From: Mikrocytos mackini
Lineage: Eukaryota; Endomyxa; Ascetosporea; Mikrocytida; Mikrocytiidae
DNA: 30,526 nucleotides
Direction: 5' to 3'
Assembly: GCA_030180075.1 (NCBI GenBank)
Contig: JASNJN010000204.1
Span: 1 to 30,526 of the forward strand
This document shows, one piece after another, positions 8,074-17,961 of this stretch (the stretch's first letter is position 1; the number at the start of each line of letters is the position of its first letter). Under the pieces are notes generated by a model that searched no databases, was not told the DNA's origin, and saw only the letters and a list, made by a program, of their open reading frames with translations. The position numbers were made by a program, and so were the translations under genes.

Positions 8074-10607
8074 TCAAATTACATTATTTCTTTTCTTTTT
8101 CATTTTCTTCCTGCCTTTCTGAGAATTGTTTTCAATCGGGGTACAATTGAATAATTCACTGCAAATTCTTTTATCTTCACTTTTATTCTCGTTGGTACTA
8201 TAATATCCAAAATTCCTCATTAGTATATCTTCTTCGTCTTGATTAACACTATCTACAAAATGAGAAAGCATTTGAATTCCATATTTTTTGGAATGCTTCT
8301 TTCCCGCCATGATACTTGCTAGTTTGTCCTTAAAAATTTTAAATTCCTTAAACCTTAATTTTTCATCTCCAATACAGCCGTCTTTAACAATGACTTGCAT
8401 TGGCTTGTTTTCCCCTATTTGGTATTTTGTTATAATCAGGGGGTCGGAAAATATGTGATTTGGAAAAAATCATATATTTTATCAAATTTCTGGAAATTTT
8501 CCACCCATAATATCTCCGATTTGAAGGAATTCATATATTTTATTTTGTTGAAAATTCGGAATTATAATGAGATTTTGACAAAATCATATATAATCATATA
8601 TTTGTCTATTTTTCATCATATATTTTCCGACCCCTAGTTATAATTGTTCCTGGAATAGCGGATAGTCTGATATTTGGTTGTAATTGTGTTTGATTTCTAA
8701 TTTCAGAAGTGATGTATCTATGCTGTTTGCCCTCAGTACTCCAAACAGTTTTATCAGACATAACATTAAGTGTCTGAACTTCGTCATTTAAGTATTTATT
8801 TCTTGAGTGTACTATTATCGGGTTTCTATAAAATTTGCTTAGATTCGGAGTTTTTTGGGTAGAATGCGAAAAAGTAAGTTTCTCATTAGAAGTCGCATTT
8901 AATGAGGAAGCATCTTCGACATGTTCTTCTTTTCGATGTATCCACCGCTTATGTACGAATTTCAACAAATCGAAATTATTATCTTTTCTATAATTAAATA
9001 GAATGTGTTTACACGGTAGGCCTATCTGTTTAGTAAAAGTGCAGCACCTTATAACATCAAATAATACTGTGTCATCTGTATTTAATGTCGAATATGAAAG
9101 GCGTTCTATTTTGAGTATGTTTTTGAATGCAAATCTCGAGATTTTATCTTCTAAAAACTGTAGATGAAGAGGAATATACCCTCTTTTCCGCCTTCTTTTG
9201 TCACGATCATTCTGTTGAGCGCTTCTATTGGTTTAAGCCGTAAGTAATCTCCATTTCTTTGAGGAAAACTCCAATTTTATTTTTTAATTTCAAATTATCC
9301 TTAACATGTTTAAAGCACCCCTCTATCGCATTGGTTGTCTTTGTGAATAAATTTAATCGCTTTTCCATAAAACACGGAACAAACTCAGCACATATATTGT
9401 TCCAATTCTCGTTCCAGTATACCAATGCGGGGGCACAAAGTAGTTTACGTAAAAACTCATATCTTTCTTCCGAATGACAGTGTACCATCTTAAACATAAT
9501 CTTCTTATTAAATACACATTTATTTTTAGATAAGCCTAGTTTTCCTGGAGAAGTTGCATGTAAGATCGCTTTTTTAATGTGGAATATACAAAGCGAAATT
9601 TGTGCCGATGGGAAGTATTCCTTGAGTACCTTTCTCTCAGCAAGATCTTTATCACTAATACAGTACTCTGTTTTAGTGGAATCGTTTTCAAGTTTAAAAA
9701 TCTCGAATATCCTCGAAAGTAAATGATATGACTCATTATGAAGTGTAAACCAAGCAAATACTCGAGGAGATCTTTCTTCATTAAAGCCAACTAGCATAAA
9801 GCAACTCCAATTTAAATCCAACAACTTAAATGTCGAATCGATCAAAATAACTTCCCCGAATCTCTTATACTCGCTTTTCATAACATTCGATTGTACATAT
9901 ACACCAACCATTCTTCCTTTTTCACAATTTAAAGTTTTCACTACACCTTCTTCTTGTAAATAGTCAATTGACTGTTGTAATGTATATTGCTTTGGGTGTA
10001 TTTCTTTCAAATTAGCTATATCTTTTGTGCTCCAAAACTCACAGGATATCTTTGTTATATACTGTGCTAATTTTGCGTTTTTTACTCCCATTCTTTTAAG
10101 AAAACTGAGTTCACTCATCATTTCGACGGATAATTTAGTCCGAGTATATTTTCCGGCGCAATTCTGTGCATGGTTAAGATTGAGATTTTGTATTTTTAAT
10201 TTATTCTTTTTCGCACTGAAATTTATTCTTATAAACGCAGTACAACCTATCTTTTTGGTTGTAGACTCCTTAAATTTGGCTTCGCTTTGTCTGCCATCCC
10301 CACATTCACATGCGAGAAGAATTGTTTTATAAATATTGGCATTTATTAGGGTCTTGATGTATGAAGTGGTGTATTTATCGTTAATGTCCTTTGATGTCAA
10401 GTATACAGATTTATGTGTTGCAAATTTCATCCCGTGTTCTGTCTCATACAGTCCGATAGCTTGTCGATATTCGTGGTCATTTGAAAAGATCTTTCCTTTG
10501 AATAGACGATAGTTATGTGTTGTTACATGGCATATTTTAAAGGAAATCACTTTTTCAATATATAATAAGCAAACATGTATATTTACCGAAATTTTAAATT
10601 TCCCCAA
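8074..10607 (-). pseudogene. MULE transposase, one frame change and one MITE insertion
   Basis: The main piece (10607 to 9225, 460 aa) has an N-terminal zinc-binding region (C100, C102, C122, H146, C150), and MULE catalytic residues D257 in ILIDSTF, D319 in CISDKD, C340/H343 in CIFHIKKA and E429 in TTNAIEG. After the TAG at 9225 the next frame carries on from 9232 with RDKRRRKRGYIPLHLQFLED and a SWIM-like zinc finger (RCCTFTKQIGLPCKHIL; its first Cys looks replaced). The frame then meets the MITE at 8437-8636. Beyond it the same frame resumes, removing one target copy, and ends at 8074 with a Lys-rich tail. No ATG fits the N-terminus: the open frame starts at a TTG, and its first residues overlap the antisense 5' region of a retroelement fragment. 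The full protein would be about 780 aa. Confidence 0.85.
8437..8636 (+). mobile_element. 200-bp hAT-type MITE inside the MULE gene
   Basis: The ends are inverted repeats of about 21 bp: CAGGGGGTCGGAAAATATGTGA on the left (8437-8458, one extra G) and TAGGGGTCGGAAAATATATGA from the right. The 8-bp sequence GTTATAAT flanks both sides (8429-8436 and 8637-8644). An 8-bp duplication of the nTnnnnAn type plus CAGGGG ends is diagnostic for hAT elements. There is no coding capacity. The host MULE frame is continuous if the element and one duplication are taken away, so insertion followed the last time that gene was intact there. Confidence 0.92.
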
Positions 10608-11332
10608 AAAACCGAAAGGTTAAAATACCGTCACACCGGACAGCCCTACCGTAAAGGGGCTAGGGTCAATGTCGGGCGAAAGGCCTAAACCGGCTGAAGC
10701 AGGTTCGAACTCGGTCGAACCGTAATAGCCTGGAAAACAGGGGCCCAACGGCTCCACGAATCCAGGAGGACATAACAACTACCTGTCCGTAAACGCTAAA
10801 ACGCGAGGGTCTATGATCCTTATACGAAAGAGCTGAGTGGAATATATCCAAATGTCAAAAACCGTCAAATCACAACTAGTGATTAATTTTATTAAACATG
10901 TTATGTTTTTATATAGACTGAACATCACCAATACAGGCGAGTCTATTTTTGAAACACTGTTTATTTTTGAAACAGTGAGTTGGTCCGAAAAGCATTTAAA
11001 GGTTTTCCAAGAAAGCCAAGCTTTTGATAATGGCAAAACATGCCTTAAAATAATTTTAACACGCGTGTGCTTATTATCCAAATTAATTTGGTAGCATAAA
11101 GCATTTTCCAGGTAATTCCCGAAATGGGAAAGTTAACTTTCCAAAAAATAGCATGATCCATACACGAGTCGCAACGAAGCCCACCACATATACAGAAGCA
11201 CAAGTTACAAAAGGTACAAATGGAACATGCCATTTATCTGTACAACCCTTAAAAGGCCATGGTGTAAAACAACCAGTAAAGGCGCCCTTAATATTGAAGC
11301 AAGGGAGGGTTAAGATAGAGTTTCAAAAATAA
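10608..11332 (+). pseudogene. Diverged fragment of the right-end retroelement (ORF1 region)
   Basis: From about 10610 to 10920 the DNA aligns with 27925-28240. CCGTAAAGGGG, the GTCRATG block, the CGAAARGCCTAAA block and GGTTCGAACTC versus GCGAGAACTCT occupy matching places. The frame gives TVKGLGSMSGERPKPAEAGSNSVEP against AVKGLRSMLSEKPKSA...CENSVST in ORF1, interrupted by stops. Further on, INFIKHVMFLYR corresponds to LNFILKHKSYVPKR. Beyond 10920 similarity fades, but open frames continue (10837-11094, then 11087-11332 in another frame, TRVATKPTTYTEAQVTKGTN). This is a dead, older copy lying head to head with the MULE gene. GC content is higher than in the flanks. Confidence 0.72.
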
Positions 11333-11618
11333 CCCGCTAATTTGATACAATCAGACATAAGTTTACAGGACTATATAAATTAACAGTTAGTTAAATCGGT
11401 TTTTTAATTGGGAATATTAAAGGCATGTAGCCATTTAGTGACCTATCCCGTCAAAAATAAATAAGCCCCATATAAACTCCTTATAATGGACTGTTTATTT
11501 ATAAAAAGGCATAATTAGTTTAATATTACTAATTTTTTAAATAGTGAGAAGACGGTAAGATAGGGTCACATGAGTAGTTATAATAAATAATTAAATTGTG
11601 TTCCTGAACTTAAAAAAG
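11333..11618. other. Short non-coding stretch
   Basis: No supported gene or repeat. It ends at the left arm of the inverted repeat. Confidence 0.5.
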
Positions 11619-12077
11619 CTATAATTTCCGAAAATCGAGGTTTCAGTCCCAATATTTCCACTTTTACTAATTCTTCCTCAAAAAGACCAATTGATCCTTA
11701 TTTTGAAGAAGATATTGAAAATGAAGCCACCATTCTTGAAACTATAGATAATAATTGCAAAACATAACCGATTTTATACAAACCATCTGTTGTTCGAAAT
11801 TACTCTTCAAACACACTTGATAATTATCGGTTGTTAATGTAAAATACTTCATATTTTCAACTTGTCTGGCAAAAAACATACATTTTCTGCCTAAATGTAA
11901 AATAAAATAACTGGGCTTTAAATAACAAAATACCAACTCCATGTGTTGCTTTTAAGGATTAAGAATGGTGGCTTCGTTTTCAATATCCTATACAAAATAA
12001 GGGATGATTGGTCTTTTGAGGAAGAATTAGTAAAAGTGTAAATATTGGGACTGAAACCTCGATTTTCGAATATTATA
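11619..12077. repeat. Inverted repeat, about 118-bp arms, of a coding fragment
   Basis: The arms at about 11619-11736 and 11961-12077 are inverted copies, with long identical runs such as CGAGGTTTCAGTCCCAATAT and ACTTTTACTAATTCTTCCTC. Roughly 225 bp separate them. The left arm, read on plus, is an open frame (ISENRGFSPNISTFTNSSSK, then PYFEEDIENEATILETIDNN, stop). The right arm is a frame-damaged copy on minus. The loop has a 66-aa minus-strand ORF (11742-11942) of unknown nature. It looks like a foldback arrangement of two copies of a transposon gene piece, family not recognised. Confidence 0.65.
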
Positions 12078-13443
12078 CCTCTATTTTGGTAAACAAATTG
12101 GAAAAAATCAGATTCGACATTTTATTCAAAAATAATAAAATTTTTATTCACAACATAATCTCTTCAATTTTTCGTATGAATAATTTTGCAATATCGTACG
12201 AATAGTTCTGCAAACGTCTATAGACATAACCTCATAATTTGGGTTTGTCACCCTCGCTTTTAAAGATGGGCAACTGTATCTATCAACGTAAACTTTAATA
12301 ATTATCATAAACTTAACACTTTGACCCCCAAGGGTATTAGGAGTTTCAGTTTCGTAAACAAATACTGCAGTTAACACAAATTATGTTTAATAAAGATATA
12401 AATAAGAATTGCATTTTTGCACATTATTTCCTGGTAAAAATTTCTTAAATTATTCTGACAAATTTTAACTTTTTTGATTTCTCCAAAACATTATTTGAAA
12501 ATTCCATAAAAACCGTCTGAATGATTTGACAATATGATTTAAACAATCTGTAGCTTTTTTAAAGATTTTTATAATTTTTAATTTCGATATTGTTGGCAAG
12601 TTTTAGTAAAAACGACTATATATCTGTAAATATGGTTGTTTTAATGATTTGCAGCTTTGGGTCAATAAGTTTAGCCACACCTCATGTATATGTGAGAAGT
12701 GTAAATAGAAATAACTACTTGGATAGCGGATAAAATTCCTCTAAAAACATACATTGATTTTTAAATAGTGAAACAAGTCACATACTTTCATAAATAATCA
12801 TATTATTTCACTATATAGCTAAAATTCGCACTTTTGTCAGAATGCAAATTTTTTGAATGCTCTAAAATTAAAATTTTGAATCACATAAGCAATATCTACA
12901 CAAAACAAACTTTAATTTGAATATCAGCTTCCTTAACCTCACGTGTTTATGTAAATGATAACTTTATTTTTAAATTTTAAAATTTGGAAAGTTACAAATT
13001 TCTAACACAGGCTTCCAGAGTGTAGTATCGCCACTATGCTTAACTAAAGGACTATAATGGAGGTTCTTACTACAGGCTGATTATTTAGAGGGCTGGCCAA
13101 CTTCCAGATCCTTCAAAACTTAAGCACGCACTTTTACTGATGTGTATCTCCTTCATGGTGGCCCGCCAACAGTCACATACCATTCAAAACCTACGGACGG
13201 TCAAAAGAAGCCATAGAAAGACAGGATTGGTATTCTTAATACACTCTAACAATGAAATATGAAAATTCAAAACTTAAGTAAATGAAAAAATGTTGCAGAT
13301 TTAGAATGAACCATAGATCTCTTTTGTAAAGTGTGTATTTATATTGTTTGCATTTCCTAAATGATCGGAATTGAATTTACTTGTCTATTTTTCTATAAAA
13401 TAAAAATTTAATGTTTTGAAGAGTATATGAAAATCAGAAAGAT
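12078..13443. other. Intergenic stretch with one doubtful short ORF
   Basis: About 1.4 kb. A minus-strand frame at 12144-12377 (77 codons from a GTG) has coding-like composition (VYVDRYSCPSLKARVTNPNY, CRTIRTIL). It lacks an ATG at its head and matches nothing I know, so it may be a remnant. About 13010-13230 is less AT-rich than its surroundings, but I read no gene in it. Confidence 0.4.
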
Positions 13444-13601
13444 AGAAATATAAGCTTTAAGTGTTTTTTAGAGGGTCCGAAAATCATTTTTAAAACATAC
13501 ATAAGTTCAATAAACTCTATAAAACACGAAATGCTTGGTCTCGTTTTGTATTAAACCCTATATACTTGTATTATTGATTTTTATTTTTCAAATTTTAAAA
13601 A
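13444..13601 (+). repeat. 157-bp dispersed repeat, copy A
   Basis: This segment is almost identical to 20782-20938, in the same orientation, with one A/T-run length difference. It includes AAGCTTTAAGTGTTTTTTAG, GAGGGTCCGAAAATC, AACACGAAATGCTTGGTCTC and a terminal TTTTTCAAATTTTAAAA. At the other location it is the 5' leader of a transposase-like gene. Here no such gene follows, so this is a detached leader or solo end. Confidence 0.85.
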
Positions 13602-13909
13602 ACCTGTAAAATCCAAGCAAAGAATTATAACAACAACACACTTAAACAAAGCTTATCTATAAAAGGGCACTTTGAGGAAACAACAACGGACACAATTCGA
13701 TTGGGACCTTCATAAAAGACTGTTAATGGGGAAGTTCTCATTCGAACGACTAAACTCTTGACACATAGACTCGCGTTATGGGAAATGTGGCCATTTCTAC
13801 TAAAACCTTAGTTACAACAAAATTCTTATACTCTGTATTTCTACTTATGTTAGACATGGCTTAAACAACACTCAGAGATTAATATAATAACTTTAATTAG
13901 AAAAAAGAA
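13602..13909. other. Non-coding stretch after repeat copy A
   Basis: No ORF or motif supported. A transposase gene would be expected here by analogy with 20968, but none is present. Confidence 0.5.
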
Positions 13910-14362
13910 CTAACAGCAATGGTAATCTGCATTAACTTCCTCTAATTGGTCCAAAAGACAATGTTTGTGGTACCATTTTCGACATTTCAGACACTCAATC
14001 CAATCGATTGTTGGACAACTTGTATCATCATCTATGAAATAGCAAGACATACAAATTCTGAAACTTTTGATGATTCCCTTGACTTTACTTCCCCTCTTTT
14101 TGGACAGTCTTTTAAAATTAAGACTTTCTTTACTGCTAACTAGAACGGAAATTTCTCTTTGCTTCACAGTAATGGATCTATTATTGAAGCCTTTCTTTGG
14201 GCCCGTTGTTTGGAAATCGGAAAGAGAAGAAGTCGAAATAAGAGCTTTAATTTCACTTAACTTCTCACTTATGGCCAAATTTGAAGATAGGTTAGATGTT
14301 GCGCATCTTATATCATTAAACGCATTTTCTACTAAATTTAGATCCGCAAATTCCGACAACAA
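13910..14362 (-). pseudogene. PHD-finger C-terminal remnant of a transposon protein
   Basis: About 150 codons with no ATG at the head. The C-terminal 48 residues form a PHD-like zinc finger: C-M-S-C, then WIECLKCRKWYHKHC, then YHCC at the very end. The final C-x2-C pair of a canonical PHD is compressed to CC and stop. PHD fingers with this WIxCxxCxxWYHxxC wording are common at the C-terminus of transposon-encoded proteins in animals and fungi, hence the assignment (inference). The upstream part is Ser-rich with no domain I know. Its frame overlaps the last 47 bases of the long repeat protein's frame, so the join between the two lies around 14316-14375. Confidence 0.55.
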
Positions 14363-16652
14363 ACCAACTTCCTATTCCTACATATCCACCAGTTGTGGAC
14401 TTGAAGTTCAAAAGTAAAACAAAAGAAGATCCTAAAGACAATTGAGCATCCATTATGAATGAAGGTCTCTTTGTTGAGCCTTTTATAGAAACGGAAATGC
14501 TTGTGCCTGTTTGTAAGAAAGAGAGTTTTATCTCTGCTTTTAAGTTCGAAAGATAGAAGTACCTTCCTTTCCCCACGTATACTGGAATATCCATGTTTTT
14601 GTCTTCCTTTCCTTTAATCACAATATTACTACTTTTAGAATTAGTACTATTGGGAGAGATATCAATTAAAACTTTCTTTAGACACTGTTTTACAAAGGCG
14701 GCACTGAACGTATCTTTCTTTACATTCATACTTTTGCTTACTCCACAAACTTGCACAATAAACAGAATTTCTTTTGTAGATAATTTCGCGTTAACAGCAC
14801 CCAGGAAAGCTTTATTCATCGCTTTAATTATCCCAACACCGTAAAGTTTAAGAAAAGCTTCAAACACACCATCTGTGCGTTTTAAGAATCCAAATTGAAT
14901 TGAAGCGTTGTAAACTGTAAACTTAGAATTTACTATCCAATAACCATCCAAACTTGTGTTCAAATAAAAACCTGAAGTACCTAAATAACCTGTAACTTTC
15001 AACACAGACTTTGTAGTATTAAACTTTTTGATGAATTGTAAAAGTTTGTTCTTATTGTTATTAACGTTAATATATCCTTTGTAATTAAAACCAGCTTTTG
15101 TCTCTATGTTTCCATCATTTAGTTTAACAATAAGTGCTTTGTTACTAATTACAATGAGTGGGTTTTTGTACCTAAACTTTTCCATTTTGCCGAATAGCTT
15201 AGAGTTGCCTATTTTGTTTCCTTTTACAGGTTTGGCTATGAATAATAAAAGCATTCCTGTTGTGTTGGATTCTTTACTGCTAAGCTGAAAATCTTTGTTG
15301 GCTTTCCAATTCTCAAAACCAGTTAGTTTTACTATTTTAGTGATTACTTTTATTCTTCCCATAGATTTTGTGTTTAGAATAGCACTAAAGTTCAACTGTA
15401 GACAACCGAGCTTCATTTTAATCTTAACCTCTTCTGCAGGCTGTGCAAATAAGTCTTTGTATGTGTCTTTAGGAAGCAAAGCTTTAAGTACTGTCAACTC
15501 TTTCTTTTGTTTATACGTTTTAGAGAATTGTTTTATAGATGGTTTATTATTGTTTATTTTGTAGTTCACCGAAATACAATTTTTATCTTTACATTTGTTA
15601 TATTCAATAAAAAGAGAGCATGTTTCTCCATTGAACTCCAATACGCCCACAAGTTTTGCCTCCAGACCTCCACACACAATAACTTTTTCACTTTTCTTCA
15701 CAATTCCTGTATTGTTTTTACTATTGGTATTCGTATTACTGTTTGTGTTTATAGATGTTGTAAATACAAGTGGCTTAGAAGTTGGAAAGTTAGATTTGGC
15801 TAAATAAAAAGCTATTTTCTTTATTTCGAAAGACGTATTGAATAATGTTACAATCCAATTAGATTCGTAGCTGCCTACAACGTACCAATAAGACTTCCCT
15901 ATTTCAACAGTTGCTTTTACCACTCTTTGTTTTACGTCCATTGTGTTCTTTGTGAGGATAAAATCACACTTAATGTTAAAGTAAGGGTCTTTGTTGCTAA
16001 TATAAAACTCAGCATTGTTAATATAGAATTTGTTTGTGAGTTTAAAGTTTGTAATTTTTGCACTAAGTGTAAAAATCTTTCCAATCGTACCCTGTAGTAT
16101 AAATTTAGTTTGTTTTACTCCTTCCGAACTAAGCGTCTTAGCTTTATCCATTACACTAGTCAATCTAGAGTCGTTACTTTGTATTACAGTGAAAGAAAAA
16201 CCAAATGTAAAACCTTCAATATGTTTAAAGTTTAAATGCAAGTTTAAGTAGTCAAGTTTTATTCTAAACTTATTCTTTGTGAGATATAAAATGGTTATTC
16301 CTTGTACTGAAGGAAGCGATGTTTTGTCAAACACTTTCAAATTAACTGGCTTTAGAGTTTTACATTTTTTATTTTCCTTTTCTTTCTTTAACTTTGTAAA
16401 GTTTCTTATTAAATTCTTTTTTGTACATTCTCCAATACTGTTATCAAAAAGACCAAAAAAGTATGGTTGGTTGTCTTTAGGATTTAAGTAAATAATAAGC
16501 ACAATGTTAGCATTGAACATTTGGACTTGTGTGTTAATAAACCCAGTTACTCCGTTCTTGGAAGAAATGGAAAGGCCCGAGGAAGCTTCTGTGACTTTAA
16601 TGGTCTTATTGTTTATTGTGCCGTCGTATCCGCTTATTAAATTTCCTTCCAT
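14316..16652 (-). CDS. Long beta-rich internal-repeat protein, 3' end broken
   Basis: Not recognised. From the ATG at 16652 there are 778 codons; an open extension to a GTG at 16703 adds 17 residues beginning with a hydrophobic YLVFVLYG. The sequence is Lys/Asn/Thr/Ser-rich with alternating hydrophobics, suggesting beta-sandwich modules. A loose module recurs about every 100-150 residues: G-x-(L/I/Y)-x-x-x-(F/W) ... NxxFxIxNAxF, for example KFYINNAEFYISN, WIVTLFNTSFEIK and WIVNSKFTVYNASIQFGF. About ten N-x-S/T sites are present. No transmembrane segment or clear signal peptide follows 16652. The last residues (GSKFSRKCV) run into the PHD transposon remnant, so the native C-terminus is probably lost. 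The start is uncertain: AAATTT lies 24 nt before the ATG and another 16 nt before the GTG. Confidence 0.65.
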   Translation of the reverse strand: MEGNLISGYDGTINNKTIKVTEASSGLSISSKNGVTGFINTQVQMFNANIVLIIYLNPKDNQPYFFGLFDNSIGECTKKNLIRNFTKLKKEKENKKCKTLKPVNLKVFDKTSLPSVQGITILYLTKNKFRIKLDYLNLHLNFKHIEGFTFGFSFTVIQSNDSRLTSVMDKAKTLSSEGVKQTKFILQGTIGKIFTLSAKITNFKLTNKFYINNAEFYISNKDPYFNIKCDFILTKNTMDVKQRVVKATVEIGKSYWYVVGSYESNWIVTLFNTSFEIKKIAFYLAKSNFPTSKPLVFTTSINTNSNTNTNSKNNTGIVKKSEKVIVCGGLEAKLVGVLEFNGETCSLFIEYNKCKDKNCISVNYKINNNKPSIKQFSKTYKQKKELTVLKALLPKDTYKDLFAQPAEEVKIKMKLGCLQLNFSAILNTKSMGRIKVITKIVKLTGFENWKANKDFQLSSKESNTTGMLLLFIAKPVKGNKIGNSKLFGKMEKFRYKNPLIVISNKALIVKLNDGNIETKAGFNYKGYINVNNNKNKLLQFIKKFNTTKSVLKVTGYLGTSGFYLNTSLDGYWIVNSKFTVYNASIQFGFLKRTDGVFEAFLKLYGVGIIKAMNKAFLGAVNAKLSTKEILFIVQVCGVSKSMNVKKDTFSAAFVKQCLKKVLIDISPNSTNSKSSNIVIKGKEDKNMDIPVYVGKGRYFYLSNLKAEIKLSFLQTGTSISVSIKGSTKRPSFIMDAQLSLGSSFVLLLNFKSTTGGYVGIGSWFVVGICGSKFSRKCV

Positions 16653-16670
16653 TGAAAGTTCATTCTTTGA

Positions 16671-16719
16671 AAATTTTCCATACAAAACGAATACAAGGTA
16701 CACTCAATTAAATAAATTT
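16671..16719 (-). promoter_or_regulatory. Two AAATTT signals before the long repeat protein
   Basis: On the minus strand AAATTT occurs at 16719-16714 and 16676-16671. The first precedes the GTG at 16703 by 16 nt, the second precedes the ATG at 16652 by 24 nt. The first spacing is the more typical of the window, which raises the possibility that the GTG replaced an original ATG. Confidence 0.4.
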
Positions 16720-16931
16720 GAAACAACGGTTTATCACAAACAAAATAAAATACTTAAATAAAACATGGTTTTTTGGGGTTATCATATTTTTAATTTATGA
16801 ATGTAATAATTAAAACAGATAAATGATAAGGTTTGGGTGAAAATCATAAAAATAGAAAATTAAAAATTTAACTTTTGAAAAAAAAATTGAAACAAAAATT
16901 TAATAATTATTTATTTGAATTTAATATTTAT

Positions 16932-17430
16932 TTATTTATCAATCCAGAGACCATTTCTTTCTAAAACATTATCCAATCTTTCATTAAAATTACTGCATGT
17001 CTTTATTACTATTTCATCTTCTAAAGAATCCCAACAATTTTTAACCGCGTTCCATAAATCGTGTTTATTTGTAAAATTTCTACCTCCCTTATATACCCTC
17101 GTTGTCATTATCCCCCAGATGTTCTCAATTGGATTCAAATCGGGGGAATTTGGGGGCCAAGATAATAAGTCGACCCTCTTCTTATTAATGTATTCCATAG
17201 TCATTTTTGAAACGTGGGGAGGTGCATTATCCTGTTGGAAAAAGTATGAATTGTTAGGATACATCTCCCTTATACTCGGCAACATTCTTTCGTCTAAAAG
17301 CTTTATGTATTCTTTGGAGTTAATGCTATTTTCACATAAAATTAAACACACCTTCCCGCGGCATGAAATGGTCCCATGAACCATAATTCCTCCTCGATCA
17401 TGGTGTTTTCTTTTAGAATAAATACTGGAG
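16932..17430 (-). pseudogene. Tc1/mariner transposase, C-terminal part
   Basis: About 165 codons in one minus-strand frame, from near 17430 (HHDRGGIMVHGTIS, the GGSVMVWGAIS-like block) to the stop at 16932. The catalytic residues are D in FFQQDNAPPHVSK and E in NSPDLNPIENIWG, with 34 residues between them, so the spacing is DD34E, the Tc1 type. The first catalytic Asp and the paired HTH DNA-binding region are missing. They would lie upstream of 17430, where there are N positions and an inverted copy of an internal 49-mer. Terminal inverted repeats were not identified. Either the copy is 5'-truncated or the assembly is wrong at the N positions. Confidence 0.88.
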
Positions 17431-17441
17431 CATTCTNNAAN

Positions 17442-17490
17442 GAATACATAAAGCTTTTAGACGAAAGAATGTTGCCGAGTATAAGGGAGA
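17442..17490. repeat. 49-bp exact inverted copy of a Tc1 internal segment between N runs
   Basis: Bases 17442-17490 are the exact reverse complement of 17264-17312, which encodes EYIKLLDERMLPSIRE of the Tc1 protein. N positions touch both sides (17437-17441 and 17491-17494). An exact copy bounded by Ns on both ends is best explained as an assembly insertion rather than a genomic feature. Confidence 0.8.
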
Positions 17491-17494
17491 NNNN

Positions 17495-17954
17495 TCCTTT
17501 ACCAATAAGACGAACAAAGACTTTGTTAGATAGTAAACAACCTGAAGATAATTTGACCCCAACCTACACTAATAGGCCGCGCCTAAACCTTCCAGAAGAC
17601 GGAGGTGAGAACGGGACTGACATAGAAGTAACTACAATAAGAGAAAACAATTCCAATAACGATTACTCTGAAATAAACAAGGAACCAACCTTCTCACATG
17701 TGCTTTGGCATTACGGCGACTACTCATAATGTAATTATTCACGATCTTCTTCAGCACACGTCAATAATGCTATACGAAATAGCATAGCAAACCTCGAAAA
17801 TTATAAGACTACAATATTAATGAGAAAAAAGTATTTGAAAAAAACAACATATTTAAACGAGAGAAAAGACACATGTAAAGAGGGAGTATTCAAAGATAAG
17901 ACTAACTATATAAAATTCGATGAATTTGAAAATGAAGAATTTTTTAATTTATAG
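17495..17954 (+). pseudogene. Unrecognised ORF with one in-frame stop
   Basis: One plus-strand frame runs from the N run to a TAG at 17952-17954, broken only by a TAA at 17727-17729. Before the stop it reads RRTKTLLDSKQPEDNLTPTY, NLPEDGGENGTDIEV and SHVLWHYGDYS. After it come SSSAHVNNAIRNSIANLENY and KTNYIKFDEFENEEFFNL. The first half is less AT-rich than nearby genes, which suits a transposon gene. The 5' end is cut by the N run. I cannot name a family. Confidence 0.4.
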
Positions 17955-17961
17955 TTAANAG

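Noticed and set aside
10702-10721. tRNA T-arm from GGTTCGAAC
   Set aside because: The flanking bases pair as a 7-bp hairpin around a different loop, and the region aligns with retroelement ORF1.
12144-12377. 77-codon minus-strand ORF as a real gene
   Set aside because: No ATG at its head and no family match. Kept only as a remark in the intergenic entry.
13910-14362. PHD-finger ORF as the natural C-terminus of the long repeat protein
   Set aside because: It is in a different frame with 47 bases of overlap, has different composition, and PHD fingers of this wording belong to transposon proteins.
17376-17500. Plus-strand ORF containing EYIKLLDERMLPSIRE as a second Tc1 copy
   Set aside because: It is an exact inverted 49-mer between N runs, best explained as an assembly insertion.
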